Below are positions 1-6,829 of a stretch of 64,000 bases of DNA, in pieces. Within the stretch, counting starts at the first letter, position 1. Each line of letters begins with the position of its first letter. The translations under genes and the position numbers were made by a program. Origin of the DNA: Neobacillus bataviensis (GTDB taxonomy: Bacteria; Bacillota; Bacilli; Bacillales_B; DSM-18226); contig NZ_JAHXYW010000007.1 in NCBI RefSeq assembly GCF_019969725.1, positions 1-64,000 on the forward strand. Reading direction: 5' to 3'. Under the pieces are notes generated by a model. It was not told the DNA's origin. It ran no database searches and worked only from the letters and a program-made list of their open reading frames with translations.

Positions 1-2
1 CA

Positions 3-98
3 GAATTTATTAGACAAAATGGTTGGGAAGAATTCGAAGATAAACTTGAAGAACTAGACCCAGATTTGATTGACATTAAAAGGGAAAGTATTATCTAA
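3..98 (+). CDS. 3' end of an unidentified gene cut by the window edge
   Basis: A plus-strand reading frame enters from the left edge and stops at TAA 96-98. Only the last 31 residues are visible (ending in ...DIKRESII). They are charged and helical-looking with several Glu and Asp. No motif can be recognised. It is convergent with the ligase gene to its right, with the ligase terminator between them. Confidence 0.5.
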   Translation, partial: EFIRQNGWEEFEDKLEELDPDLIDIKRESII

Positions 99-148
99 TG
101 TCATTTAGTCTTCTTCAACTAACGGGTGCTTTAGTTGAATAAGAGATC

Positions 149-176
149 AAAAAAGAGTGGGCGTTAAACCCACTCT
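149..176 (-). terminator. Intrinsic terminator of the DNA ligase gene
   Basis: An 8-bp perfect stem (154-161 with 169-176) and a 7-base loop are followed on the minus strand by a T run (149-154). The ligase stop codon (164-166) lies in the hairpin loop, so termination and translation stop overlap. Confidence 0.75.
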
Positions 177-985
177 AAAAAACTTGGCAGCCTCAATAAA
201 CCCGCCTTTGTTAAATTGCGATATTTTACTCGGCATTTGAGCGGCTCAATGTACGCAAAGTCTTTGTTTTCGCTGATTATCTGCGAGTTATAAACCTTCG
301 CACGTTCCTTCGCAGGCACACCGAGCTCCATAACGCCCGCATACCGGCCATCGTCAAATTGAAGCAGCCATCCGAAGTCTTTCGGCTGCTTGCGGTAGCC
401 CACGACATGCACATTGGCATATTGGTAATTAATAACCTTTAACCACGAATGCGACCGCTTGCCGACTTCATATCGAGAATCCTTTCGCTTTAAGACGATA
501 CCTTCCAGTGCTTGCGCCTTGATAGCTTCAAAATAAGCCTCGCCATGGCCTTCGATGAATTGCGTCTTGGCAATTAACGCTGTATCCGTTGGAACAATGT
601 CAGCAAGTAATTCCTTGCGCTCGAGCAACGGAAGTTTTGTGACGCGTTCCCCTTCGTGCTGAATGACGTCAAAGGTTACGAAAGTAACGGGAGTTTTATC
701 ACGTGAACTCATAAACCGACTCATCATCGCTTCGAAGTCCGGCTTGCCATCGTTTCCGCTAACGATTAACTCGCCATCGAGTACGGTCCCAGGCGGTATA
801 CTAAGATTTTGAAGTTCGGGGAACTTCGCGGTTATTTCGTTATTGTGTCGGGAGTACAGGCGAACTTTACCTGTATCGTCCACGGAATATATTAATCGGA
901 TACCGTCGAGCTTAAGTTCACTTATATACTCGGTATCATCGAACGGTTGATCTGATTTATGCAGTAACATTGGTGAGATAAACAT
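164..985 (-). CDS. ligB: ATP-dependent DNA ligase (LigB/YoqV-like)
   Basis: Predicted single-domain ATP-dependent ligase that seals nicks in double-stranded DNA. Nucleotidyltransferase motifs are visible in order: motif I KLDGIR with the adenylated lysine near residue 25, motif III LDGEL, motif IV EGIVLKR and motif V WLKV, followed by an OB-fold-like tail. Its 273 residues match the size of the SP-beta prophage ligase YoqV (about 270). I chose ATG 985 because GAGGTG lies 6 bases upstream; the in-frame GTG at 994 overlaps that site. It is the last gene of the leftward run and ends in its own terminator. The host would have NAD-dependent LigA, so this is cargo or supports element replication or repair. 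Confidence 0.88.
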   Translation of the reverse strand: MFISPMLLHKSDQPFDDTEYISELKLDGIRLIYSVDDTGKVRLYSRHNNEITAKFPELQNLSIPPGTVLDGELIVSGNDGKPDFEAMMSRFMSSRDKTPVTFVTFDVIQHEGERVTKLPLLERKELLADIVPTDTALIAKTQFIEGHGEAYFEAIKAQALEGIVLKRKDSRYEVGKRSHSWLKVINYQYANVHVVGYRKQPKDFGWLLQFDDGRYAGVMELGVPAKERAKVYNSQIISENKDFAYIEPLKCRVKYRNLTKAGLLRLPSFLEWV

Positions 986-999
986 AGTAAACACCTCAA

Positions 1000-1011
1000 T
1001 ACAATTGTACC
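1000..1011 (-). promoter_or_regulatory. Possible -10 region in a palindrome upstream of the ligase
   Basis: TACAATTGTA is a perfect 10-bp palindrome that includes a TACAAT -10-like hexamer on the minus strand, just upstream of the ligase ribosome-binding site. No good -35 lies 17 bases away, so an operator is also possible. This is weak evidence. Confidence 0.3.
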
Positions 1012-1140
1012 ACGATAAGTATTATGGAAGATTAGGAGACTGTTGGAAGGAAAATAAAAAGGACGCCCGGAAAAAGGCGCCAACATCAGGAGCTCCACGC
1101 GATAAACAATGGCAAATTCGCGCTTCATCACCATATAATA

Positions 1141-1446
1141 TTAGTACGTGCTGACTAAATACGGATATCCGTCAAGGTCACAATAGCCAGTGAATTGCCA
1201 TCGAGTGTTGTCGTCGGCTGTAATTTGTAACTCTTTGAACGGTTCCGTATCTTCGTCAAAACATTCGCCAGGATATAAGGTAAATGTTTCGTATAAGTTT
1301 CTATAAGTCTTGTATTTCAATGTTAAAGGATTATCGTAACAATTAACGATCAAACGGACTTGGAATACCGGGAATGAAAATGTTTGGTTTCCTTTTCCGC
1401 TACTTCAAGACGATGCAACAATTCTATTACCGTGACGCATTTTCAT
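1141..1446 (-). pseudogene. Small element gene interrupted by an in-frame TGA
   Basis: A strong ribosome-binding site (AAAGGAGA) precedes ATG 1446, but the frame meets TGA at 1405-1407 after 13 codons. The same frame then stays open for 88 codons to the stop at 1141, encoding an acidic protein with many aromatics (includes ...YPGECFDEDTEPFKEL). The downstream part has only a TTG (1353) without a convincing ribosome-binding site. The simplest reading is one protein of about 101 residues broken by a nonsense mutation. Alternatives are a leader peptide followed by a separate gene, or a sequencing error. No family recognised. It lies 12 bases after the stop of the coiled-coil gene and is probably co-transcribed with it. 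Confidence 0.6.
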
Positions 1447-1458
1447 CTTCTCCTTTAA

Positions 1459-2247
1459 TTAAAGTTTCTTAGCCTCTTCTTCCTCTTCTATTTCTTGAAT
1501 AGAGCGGAAAGGCGATTCCGGCGTATCCTCCTCGGGATTCTGTTCGAAGTATTCGTCAGGTCGCTCCATGTACATATGAGCCGTCCTACCGAGGACTTGT
1601 TGCACGTTCTGCTCTACCATAGGGCTGAAGTATCTGCTATTCATGACCGCATCTGTATACTCGATAATTTGAATCGCCTCTATCGCCTCCGGATCCATTG
1701 AGCGCACTTTTAAGTCCTCGAATGCTCTGTTTAGGTCATTTCGAAACTTCATCCCATCTGTACCCGCTTCGTCCAAAATCGGCTTAATTACCTCGTCAAA
1801 CTCATTTTTTACAACTACCGCAAGACCAGGTTCGTCGACATTGCCGAGGAACTCTTCAAGAATATCCTTTTTTCTGCGTGCCGAAGACGCAAGTAAAATC
1901 TCCGTCTTTACCTCATTAAATCGATTCTTAAAGCGCTCCATCTTATCCGGATCAACTTGCGGAATTTTGCCGTAAACAATGGACTCAGCTTCCTTTTTTG
2001 CAGCCGTCAAATTCTTCTTAAATTCGGTTTGAAGATGGCGGGCACTTTTAAGAAACTCGACTGTCTTTCGTGCTTTAAGTGACTCTATCAGCTTCTGCTT
2101 GCCTTTTTCGGTATACTCGTCATTAAGTTTGATTTGAGATTGTTTCTGAATAATATCCTCTTGAAATAAACGGTACATCCTAGTCGTATCCTGCTGCAGT
2201 TCTTGCGCTTTACCTACTAAACTTTTAATCTTTTCGATTTTGCTCAT
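1459..2247 (-). CDS. Coiled-coil hypothetical protein of the element
   Basis: 262 residues, preceded by GGGGAGAT at good spacing to ATG 2247. The first about 110 residues are Lys/Glu/Gln-rich with heptad-like spacing, suggesting coiled coil. A mixed helical middle follows, and the last 35 residues are strongly acidic, with runs of Glu. No enzyme motif, signal peptide or membrane segment is seen. It sits between two small genes in a leftward operon-like run that includes the ligase. An acidic coiled-coil protein could be a DNA mimic, scaffold or partition partner, but nothing in the sequence decides this. Confidence 0.75.
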   Translation of the reverse strand: MSKIEKIKSLVGKAQELQQDTTRMYRLFQEDIIQKQSQIKLNDEYTEKGKQKLIESLKARKTVEFLKSARHLQTEFKKNLTAAKKEAESIVYGKIPQVDPDKMERFKNRFNEVKTEILLASSARRKKDILEEFLGNVDEPGLAVVVKNEFDEVIKPILDEAGTDGMKFRNDLNRAFEDLKVRSMDPEAIEAIQIIEYTDAVMNSRYFSPMVEQNVQQVLGRTAHMYMERPDEYFEQNPEEDTPESPFRSIQEIEEEEEAKKL

Positions 2248-2263
2248 TCAATATCTCCCCTTT

Positions 2264-2659
2264 TTATAAATGTTCAATAATGTCTTCTTGCCTCATAGAT
2301 GCGTCTAGTTCTAAGGCGTGGACCGATTCCGGTATGCGCTCAGCTTTAAAGTAGCGAACGTCTTTACCTTTTTTTAATTCATCAGTCATTTTGTGCAGCC
2401 TCTTTACTTGAAAAAAGTGTTTCATTGGAGAATAGAACAGTATTACCTCTGCCTGCTCATCGATTTCACTTAAAACTAATGAGATTACATGCCGTAAAGC
2501 TTTTGTTTTGTTTTTATATTTCGCTTTAGATAGGTATAACGAGAAAATGCAGTAAACTGAATCTTCTTTCCAAAGCTCACAACCAGCCGAATAGCCGTCG
2601 CCATAACCTCGGTCATTTACAGTAAGGTAAACGCATGTTACTTTACTTCTTTCGGTCAT
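2264..2659 (-). CDS. Hypothetical protein with possible RNase H-like fold
   Basis: 131 residues from ATG 2659, chosen because AGGAGAGG precedes it at good spacing; a longer frame to 2758 has no site. The predicted order is strand (VTCVYLTV), strand (GYSAGCELW), strand (VYCIFSLYL), helix (KALRHVISLVLSEI) and strand (EVILFYS), which is the RNase H layout. The first acidic position is Asn, and a late Asp follows in ELDASMR. I infer this fold by eye only. The start overlaps the end of the preceding small frame by 17 bases, suggesting translational coupling. Confidence 0.65.
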   Translation of the reverse strand: MTERSKVTCVYLTVNDRGYGDGYSAGCELWKEDSVYCIFSLYLSKAKYKNKTKALRHVISLVLSEIDEQAEVILFYSPMKHFFQVKRLHKMTDELKKGKDVRYFKAERIPESVHALELDASMRQEDIIEHL

Positions 2660-2912
2660 TAGGATTCCTCTCCTGAAATGTAGCGAATAAATAATCCGTC
2701 CAATCTTTGACTTTACGACTATTTGGACTATTTTTGCGTTTGTACTTCCTTTTCTCAAACTGTTTCATATTATCAATACGAGCAGCCTTTGCGTTCCTAC
2801 GACTAATTAAATCTCCTCCGTTTCCACCATTTAGAATGTAAAAAGTAGTATCATAGTCTTATTGCATTACCGCATCAGTTAAACCGCTAATATCGGCGAT
2901 AATGACGCTCAT
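2643..2912 (-). pseudogene. Small basic element gene, apparently broken by an in-frame TAA (or an ATT-start gene)
   Basis: From ATG 2912 the frame stops at TAA 2859-2861 (codon 18) and then remains open in the same frame for 71 codons to 2643. The downstream half is very basic (R/K-rich, includes QFEKRKYKRKNS). It contains GGAGGAG (2813-2819) followed 5-6 bases later by ATT (2805-2807), with no ATG, GTG or TTG nearby. So either one 89-residue gene carries a nonsense mutation, or a 54-residue gene starts at a rare ATT codon. Its stop overlaps the next gene, as in a coupled operon. No family recognised. Confidence 0.5.
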
Positions 2913-2922
2913 ATCACTTATT

Positions 2923-3282
2923 TTAGTCCTTAAACCGTCGTTTTCTCGCCTTATATTCTCGGTCCCTTTGACGACGATTTTCTCTTTCGGCAATCTCTCC
3001 GCATTTCTTGCAGTAGCGCTGCCGGTTGCTTTTCCTTTCGAACGGCTGCAAGCATGATTCGCAAAAATCCCCGGACATGGTTACACCTCGCTCCGACCAA
3101 TAAAGAACCTCGATTGAGTGATCACCTGGAATAACGCTTTGTTCAGCGTAGGAGCAGCGCCCGCCATTTTCCCGAAAGTAAACGCAGGTCCTGTCGCCGT
3201 TGGCACCAGTTTCAAGATAACATTTGCCGTTAATGTCGTATGTGGCGCAATTATCCGAGAAAAATCGTTGAAGTTTATTCAT
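2923..3282 (-). CDS. Cysteine-rich (Cys_rich_VLP-like) zinc-finger protein
   Basis: 119 residues. The N-terminal half carries spaced cysteines (CATYDINGKC, CVYF, RCSYAEQSVIPGD) resembling the Cys_rich_VLP family found on conjugative elements; I match it from memory. The C-terminal part has a second zinc finger (CESCLQPF ... RYCKKCG) followed by a long basic Arg/Lys helix, suggesting nucleic-acid binding. ATG 3282 overlaps the upstream stop (GATGAATAA), a coupled start; an in-frame GTG at 3294 is the alternative. It belongs to a tight run of overlapping small genes, 3917 to 2923. Confidence 0.7.
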   Translation of the reverse strand: MNKLQRFFSDNCATYDINGKCYLETGANGDRTCVYFRENGGRCSYAEQSVIPGDHSIEVLYWSERGVTMSGDFCESCLQPFERKSNRQRYCKKCGEIAERENRRQRDREYKARKRRFKD

Positions 3283-3523
3283 CCTGCAACTCACTCGCTT
3301 TCTTATCGAGGATATCCCTTACTGCAAGGCGAATGGTGTCCATGCTAATGTCGTAATTCTTGCGCGGTGAAGTTGCAAACACGATCATGATAGTGAGCTT
3401 CTCGACGTACTTTGCTTTCGTGGCTTCATCCATCTTTTTGAAGTTGCTAAACACCGTGTAACTTTCGACAAATTCAATTACTGAATGAAAAAACAAATCA
3501 ATTGGGTCTAACTCGTCATACAC
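3275..3523 (-). CDS. Hypothetical 82-residue protein
   Basis: ATG 3523 overlaps the end of the preceding gene by 16 bases, and the stop overlaps the start of the next, so it is embedded in a coupled operon. The protein is helical and mixed in charge, with no cysteine pair, signal or membrane segment. The middle (MDEATKAKYVEKLTIMIVF) may form an amphipathic helix. I do not recognise a family. GGAGG lies about 11 bases upstream, slightly long. Confidence 0.6.
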   Translation of the reverse strand: MYDELDPIDLFFHSVIEFVESYTVFSNFKKMDEATKAKYVEKLTIMIVFATSPRKNYDISMDTIRLAVRDILDKKASELQDE

Positions 3524-3693
3524 CTTATTTCCTCCTCGTCCTTTTCTGACACTTGCTCGTCCAAGTCCTCTTCATCGTCATATTCGGGCTCCGGGAAGTA
3601 TTCCAGCTTACCGTTTGAGTAAAATCTTGCCTCTTTTGTGTCTATATAATTGTTTCCGAGATACAGATGAATTTTAATAATTTCATAGTCCAT
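3508..3693 (-). CDS. Hypothetical acidic 61-residue protein
   Basis: Starts at ATG 3693, sharing one base with the stop of the regulator upstream (TAATG). The first half is beta-rich (EIIKIHLYLGNNY); the second half is a long acidic tail of Asp and Glu. The overlaps on both sides make co-translation likely. No known family. The acidic tail could mimic nucleic acid, but that is speculation. Confidence 0.6.
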   Translation of the reverse strand: MDYEIIKIHLYLGNNYIDTKEARFYSNGKLEYFPEPEYDDEEDLDEQVSEKDEEEIRCMTS

Positions 3694-3917
3694 TAGTTCA
3701 GCTCCTCATCGAATAGTCGCATCTTACTAACAATTTCGAATAGGCCTTCGTCAACTTCGCAAGCCGTTAAGATACGCGTTTTTACCCGTGTTGAAATCGG
3801 TGTAAATTCTGCTTCTATCTTTGTTAATAATGACTCGCTGATTCCTAGCTTATCAGCCATTTCTTTAATAGACAGGTTCGAACGATAGCGTAAAATTTGT
3901 AAAGTCTTACCGTTCAA
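3693..3917 (-). CDS. Xre-family helix-turn-helix regulator
   Basis: 74 residues with a Cro/C1-type helix-turn-helix at about residues 5-60 (QILRYRSNLSIKEMADKLGISESLLTKIE), as in phage and ICE repressors. The likely start is TTG 3917, with GAAAGGAGAT about 10 bases upstream. It is the first gene of the overlapping small-gene operon running to 2923, so it may autoregulate that operon. It lies just downstream of the kinase cassette, with two terminator-like hairpins between them. Confidence 0.75.
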   Translation of the reverse strand: MNGKTLQILRYRSNLSIKEMADKLGISESLLTKIEAEFTPISTRVKTRILTACEVDEGLFEIVSKMRLFDEELN

Positions 3918-3954
3918 CTTACTTCATCTCCTTTCATAAAATTTCAATAAATAA

Positions 3955-3986
3955 AAAAGGCCTGATCAAAATGACCAGTACCTTTT
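3955..3986 (-). terminator. Imperfect hairpin with T run, second terminator after the kinase cassette
   Basis: AAAAGG pairs with CCTTTT, CTG with CAG and TCA with TGA, around small internal mismatches. On the minus strand a T run follows. With the hairpin at 3993-4024 it insulates the regulator operon from the cassette. Confidence 0.5.
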
Positions 3987-3992
3987 AATACT

Positions 3993-4024
3993 AAAAAAGA
4001 CCTCCAAATTAAAATAAGGAGGTC
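3993..4024 (-). terminator. Intrinsic terminator of the kinase cassette
   Basis: A 7-bp stem (GACCTCC 3999-4005 with GGAGGTC 4018-4024) is followed on the minus strand by six T (3993-3998). It ends transcription just after the 61-residue gene, making that gene the last of the cassette. Confidence 0.75.
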
Positions 4025-4028
4025 AATT

Positions 4029-4214
4029 CTATTCAAAATATTTACTTTTATCAATTGGCTTAAAACTGTTATACCCATTACCTAGGTCAATAACGTAACA
4101 ATTGTCACGAAGATCGATTGAGTTATTATTTTTTAGACGCTCTAAAAAGGATTTATTCTGATGTGGATTTGCTAAGTATTTGCGAGATAATTCACTAGCT
4201 TTTTTAAATTCCAT
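4029..4214 (-). CDS. Hypothetical 61-residue protein, third gene of the kinase cassette
   Basis: Starts at ATG 4214 with a near-perfect AAGGAGG 7 bases upstream. The gap to the kinase stop is only 21 bases and a terminator follows, so it is co-transcribed with the kinase. The protein has a basic helical N-terminal half (FKKASELSRKYLANPHQNKSF) and a C-terminal part with DLRDNCYVIDLGNGY. No family recognised. Its position fits a substrate, inhibitor or antitoxin of the kinase, but the sequence does not show which. Confidence 0.65.
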   Translation of the reverse strand: MEFKKASELSRKYLANPHQNKSFLERLKNNNSIDLRDNCYVIDLGNGYNSFKPIDKSKYFE

Positions 4215-4235
4215 TATCAAACCTCCTTATAGAGT

Positions 4236-5321
4236 TTATGAGTATTTAGGGAAATTGTTTTCAAGAAATTCAAAAGCCTTTTCTAAAGAATTGTGAGTTT
4301 TTTTAACTTTATTAACATTTGTACGTTTTTTACTTTCATAAATATATTTCGTTCCTGATGTTAAGTACTTATTGGAACTTTGTATTAGATTTATAGTAAT
4401 TACCGATTTACCGTTATCATATACAAATTCGAACTCTTGTTCCCTTTTGATTATACCACACTTCCAATCTAATGTCTCGCCTATTTTACTGAGATCATTA
4501 ATTATGGATAAGACATCCTGATACCTTATATTTACATCGGGATGAATCATTTTATTAATAATTCTACGCAGTTTAACTGGAATATGGGGTAAATATTTTT
4601 TTCTATTTGGAAACTCACCCTTTGTTATACTTTTCATCATTTTGCTATGATCAGCGTGGTGTTTTAATTTTAGATTTTCAAACTGAATCTTAAATTCTTC
4701 ATTACCATTGCATAACCGATACAAGGTTAAGCCAGCTTGATAAATATCGTCAAGTACTGTTTTCTTTGATGTGGTATAAGACTCAGGTGATCTATGTTGA
4801 ACATATTGCCACTCTTGATCAGCAAATCCATTTTCATCTAAATATTTTGATAAGCCAAAATCTGTTAATACTGCACGATCAATATCGTTAATAATAATAT
4901 TAGTTGGCTTTATATCTAAGTGAAGCAGGCCTTTAATATGTATAAAAAGTAAGCCAGATAAAAAATCCAAGGAGTATTTTATTATCTCCCTTATTGTTAG
5001 ACTGGCACTGTCAATAATGGTGTTTAATGAACCATTATTGTAATAAGGCATAGTTATATAAACATTTTCCTCATCTTCTGCAGAATAAAATATAGGCATA
5101 ATGTGAGGATGATTACTTTCATTTAGTATTTTAGCCTCCGAAAAATAATCTTCAACATTTTGCTTATCTAAAGATTTTTTTGTGATTTTTTTTAGAATTA
5201 GAACCTGTTCTAGTTGCGTATCCCGTGCAATCCATACTTCTGAATTTCTTCCTTCAACCGCCCCTATTGGTTTCCATTGATCTAAAGATAACTGTGGTTT
5301 AACGTGATTAACCTTAATCAT
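4236..5321 (-). CDS. Hanks-type Ser/Thr protein kinase on the mobile element
   Basis: 361 residues. The kinase domain fills about residues 14-290: glycine loop IGAVEGRNSEVW, ATP lysine near 44 (LILKK), helix-C Glu near 62, catalytic HLDIKPTN at 134-141, DFG at 154-156 and a divergent SPE at 178-180. All catalytic residues are present, so it should be active. The last about 70 residues form an uncharacterised beta-rich tail. There is no membrane segment or PASTA repeat, unlike housekeeping PrkC. ATG 5321 overlaps the upstream stop by 8 bases (ATGATTAA), indicating translational coupling. It lies in an AT-rich cassette within a mobile element, a setting typical of defence or abortive-infection kinases (inference). 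Confidence 0.85.
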   Translation of the reverse strand: MIKVNHVKPQLSLDQWKPIGAVEGRNSEVWIARDTQLEQVLILKKITKKSLDKQNVEDYFSEAKILNESNHPHIMPIFYSAEDEENVYITMPYYNNGSLNTIIDSASLTIREIIKYSLDFLSGLLFIHIKGLLHLDIKPTNIIINDIDRAVLTDFGLSKYLDENGFADQEWQYVQHRSPESYTTSKKTVLDDIYQAGLTLYRLCNGNEEFKIQFENLKLKHHADHSKMMKSITKGEFPNRKKYLPHIPVKLRRIINKMIHPDVNIRYQDVLSIINDLSKIGETLDWKCGIIKREQEFEFVYDNGKSVITINLIQSSNKYLTSGTKYIYESKKRTNVNKVKKTHNSLEKAFEFLENNFPKYS

Positions 5322-5820
5322 TGGCTGGTACCTCTGTATTAATTTTATAATTAATTGATGCAAGAGCTGCAAATAAGCATTCTCTGTGGTTAGAATTAAT
5401 ATTGTTCCATTTATCAACGTTTAACAAATTAGTCTTACCTTTACAGCAGTTTTTTATCTCTGTACTAGTGCTATTCACCCTTGCGGCAATAGAAGTAAAA
5501 GTACCTGTGAAATACTTCTTTATTGTACTGTTTGAAAATAATTCTTGTATAACACCCTCAATGTTCATTCTAAATATGCTTGGGGTTTGTGCAGATCCTT
5601 CCGCAGTTCTTAATCCAGCGTAGCTTACTTCATACTCACAAATAATTGAGAACAATGTAGTTCTAATGTATGACAGCTGTCGTGGAATATCATTACTTAG
5701 AGCTATTGGAAGCTTTAATTTTTGTAAAGAATACCTAAAATCAGTGGGATCTTCAGGGTTAGTTTCCACAATTGCATAATATATTTCAGTAGGCTCAGCC
5801 CTAATACCAATTGCCTTCAT
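5314..5820 (-). CDS. RuvC/DUF3010-like RNase H-fold protein paired with the kinase
   Basis: 168 residues from ATG 5820, chosen because GGAGGAG precedes it; ATG 5835 lies inside that region. The pattern is strand-strand (MKAIGIRAEPTEIYYAIVE), a helix leading to a strand (ICEYEVSYAGLR), a helix (FRMNIEGVIQELF), strands, and a final helix (HRECLFAALAS). This resembles RuvC-like RNase H folds and, from memory, DUF3010 proteins. The usual first catalytic Asp is Arg here (GIRAEP), so nuclease activity is doubtful unless other acids compensate. It is first in the three-gene cassette and its stop overlaps the kinase start. No homologue is certain. Confidence 0.65.
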   Translation of the reverse strand: MKAIGIRAEPTEIYYAIVETNPEDPTDFRYSLQKLKLPIALSNDIPRQLSYIRTTLFSIICEYEVSYAGLRTAEGSAQTPSIFRMNIEGVIQELFSNSTIKKYFTGTFTSIAARVNSTSTEIKNCCKGKTNLLNVDKWNNINSNHRECLFAALASINYKINTEVPAND

Positions 5821-5903
5821 CTGTTTCTCCTCCATTCTCTTCTATATATTACCATAATTCAAGATTAATAGGAGGATTTTCCTGCTTGCCACACAAAAAG
5901 GCA

Positions 5904-5957
5904 CTAGTCATATAGACTAGAGCGATTAGGGTAATAACAACTGGCCATCTTGTTATT
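5904..5957. repeat. Two inverted repeats upstream of the kinase cassette
   Basis: CTAGTC/GACTAG (5904-5909 and 5915-5920) and AATAACAA/TTGTTATT (5933-5940 and 5950-5957) lie between the zinc-finger gene at 5989 and the cassette. Neither has a T run typical of a terminator. They may be operators or transcript-stabilising hairpins. No clear -35/-10 pair was found here. Confidence 0.45.
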
Positions 5958-5988
5958 TGCCCTCATATATTCGGATTTTTTCCCTTTT

Positions 5989-6591
5989 TCAAATAACCTT
6001 ATATTTATTCTTTATTTTTCCATTAATCCCGAACTCGATTGTCGGCATCCTCTTCGACATTTTTTCGGTTAAGTGAATTTCTTTTTCCTTCCGGATTCTC
6101 TCCGGTGTCTCGTCTCGTTTAGGCCGGTATTTATCCCGATAAGGTGCGAGATAGGTGCCAGTTTTCTTAAATCGCTTTTTTGCGTCCTCCTGTTCCTGAC
6201 GACAAGTATCCGAACAATATTTATTTTTTCCCTGTAGTTTAAATAGCCGGTTGCAGTTCCAACATCCGCAAACCTTAAAACCTTCTGGAATATCAAGCGG
6301 TATTGGTGGAATAAATTGCTGCTCTATTTCGTCCCACTCTTCGCGTGATCGTCGCGTAATGTTCAGCCGTTCAATATTTTCGTGTGTCTTGGCCAGTAAC
6401 ATGCTCATCAACGACAATTCTCTCGGTATTTCCGATATAGGATGATAGCCGCCAATTCTAATGTATTCCTCGATAATGTCGTCGGTCTCCTCCTTTAACC
6501 AGTTAATGTCTGTAAACTTGGCGTCGATCTTAATTTTTATTCTATTCAGGCGCTTCTTTACTTGCAGTATTGCTCCTTCGTTTTTATCCAT
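5989..6591 (-). CDS. Zinc-finger hypothetical protein with basic C-terminus
   Basis: 200 residues from ATG 6591 (GGGGG about 9 bases upstream). The N-terminal about 110 residues are helical and charged. A treble-cysteine finger follows (CGCWNC ... KYCSDTCRQEQ) near 110-135, then a long basic tail rich in Arg and Lys. The finger has the C-x2-C ... YC-x2-C pattern also seen at the end of the 2923-3282 protein, so the two may share an ancestral domain. Likely a nucleic-acid-binding accessory protein of the element. No precise family recognised. Confidence 0.65.
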   Translation of the reverse strand: MDKNEGAILQVKKRLNRIKIKIDAKFTDINWLKEETDDIIEEYIRIGGYHPISEIPRELSLMSMLLAKTHENIERLNITRRSREEWDEIEQQFIPPIPLDIPEGFKVCGCWNCNRLFKLQGKNKYCSDTCRQEQEDAKKRFKKTGTYLAPYRDKYRPKRDETPERIRKEKEIHLTEKMSKRMPTIEFGINGKIKNKYKVI

Positions 6592-6609
6592 CAATCGTCA
6601 TCCCCCTTT

Positions 6610-6644
6610 AAAAGCGTTACACGGTCAATTAGGTGAACGCTTTT
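6610..6644 (-). promoter_or_regulatory. Hairpin immediately upstream of the ribosome-binding site of the 5989-6591 gene
   Basis: AAAAGCGTT (6610-6618) and AACGCTTTT (6636-6644) form a 9-bp stem that ends right at the AAAGGGGG ribosome-binding site of the zinc-finger gene. It could attenuate transcription (TTTT follows) or modulate access to the start site. One copy of a TTAGGTG motif lies in the loop. Confidence 0.45.
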
Positions 6645-6820
6645 CTCTTGTTTTCTTTTAGAAAAGAATTCCTTCAACAAATACCATATATGCGATATCT
6701 TTATAGCGTAGCGACGAATGAAATGAGTCGCAATCTTTTTAAATCTCGTTTTAAGTATCGTTCATTAAATCTAGTTAACACCTAAATGACAGACTTGTTA
6801 TCCTTGTTGATTAGGTGTAC
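6628..6820. repeat. Three copies of a TTAGGTGWAC-like motif around the replication gene's 3' flank
   Basis: ATTAGGTGAAC (about 6629-6638) and ATTAGGTGTAC (6810-6820) read on the plus strand, and an inverted copy lies at about 6774-6786 (GTTAACACCTAAAT). The last two form an inverted repeat (ACACCTAA/TTAGGTGT). Repeats of this size beside a replication protein gene can be iteron-like or operator sites. Confidence 0.4.
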
Positions 6821-6829
6821 AGGAAATTG

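Noticed and set aside
1..200. Second attachment site near the left edge
   Set aside because: No copy of the tRNA-Val 3' sequence is present there, so the element continues beyond the window.
922..1134. 70-codon minus-strand frame overlapping the ligase start
   Set aside because: No ribosome-binding site, no conserved pattern, and it overlaps the ligase promoter and first codons.
4236..5321. Element kinase as housekeeping PrkC
   Set aside because: No transmembrane segment, no PASTA repeats, different neighbours and a divergent C-terminal domain.
6590..6762. Minus-strand frame of about 57 codons ending at the start of the 5989-6591 gene (TGATG)
   Set aside because: The basic, helical sequence and coupled stop look tempting, but there is no ATG and no ribosome-binding site before its TTG codons.
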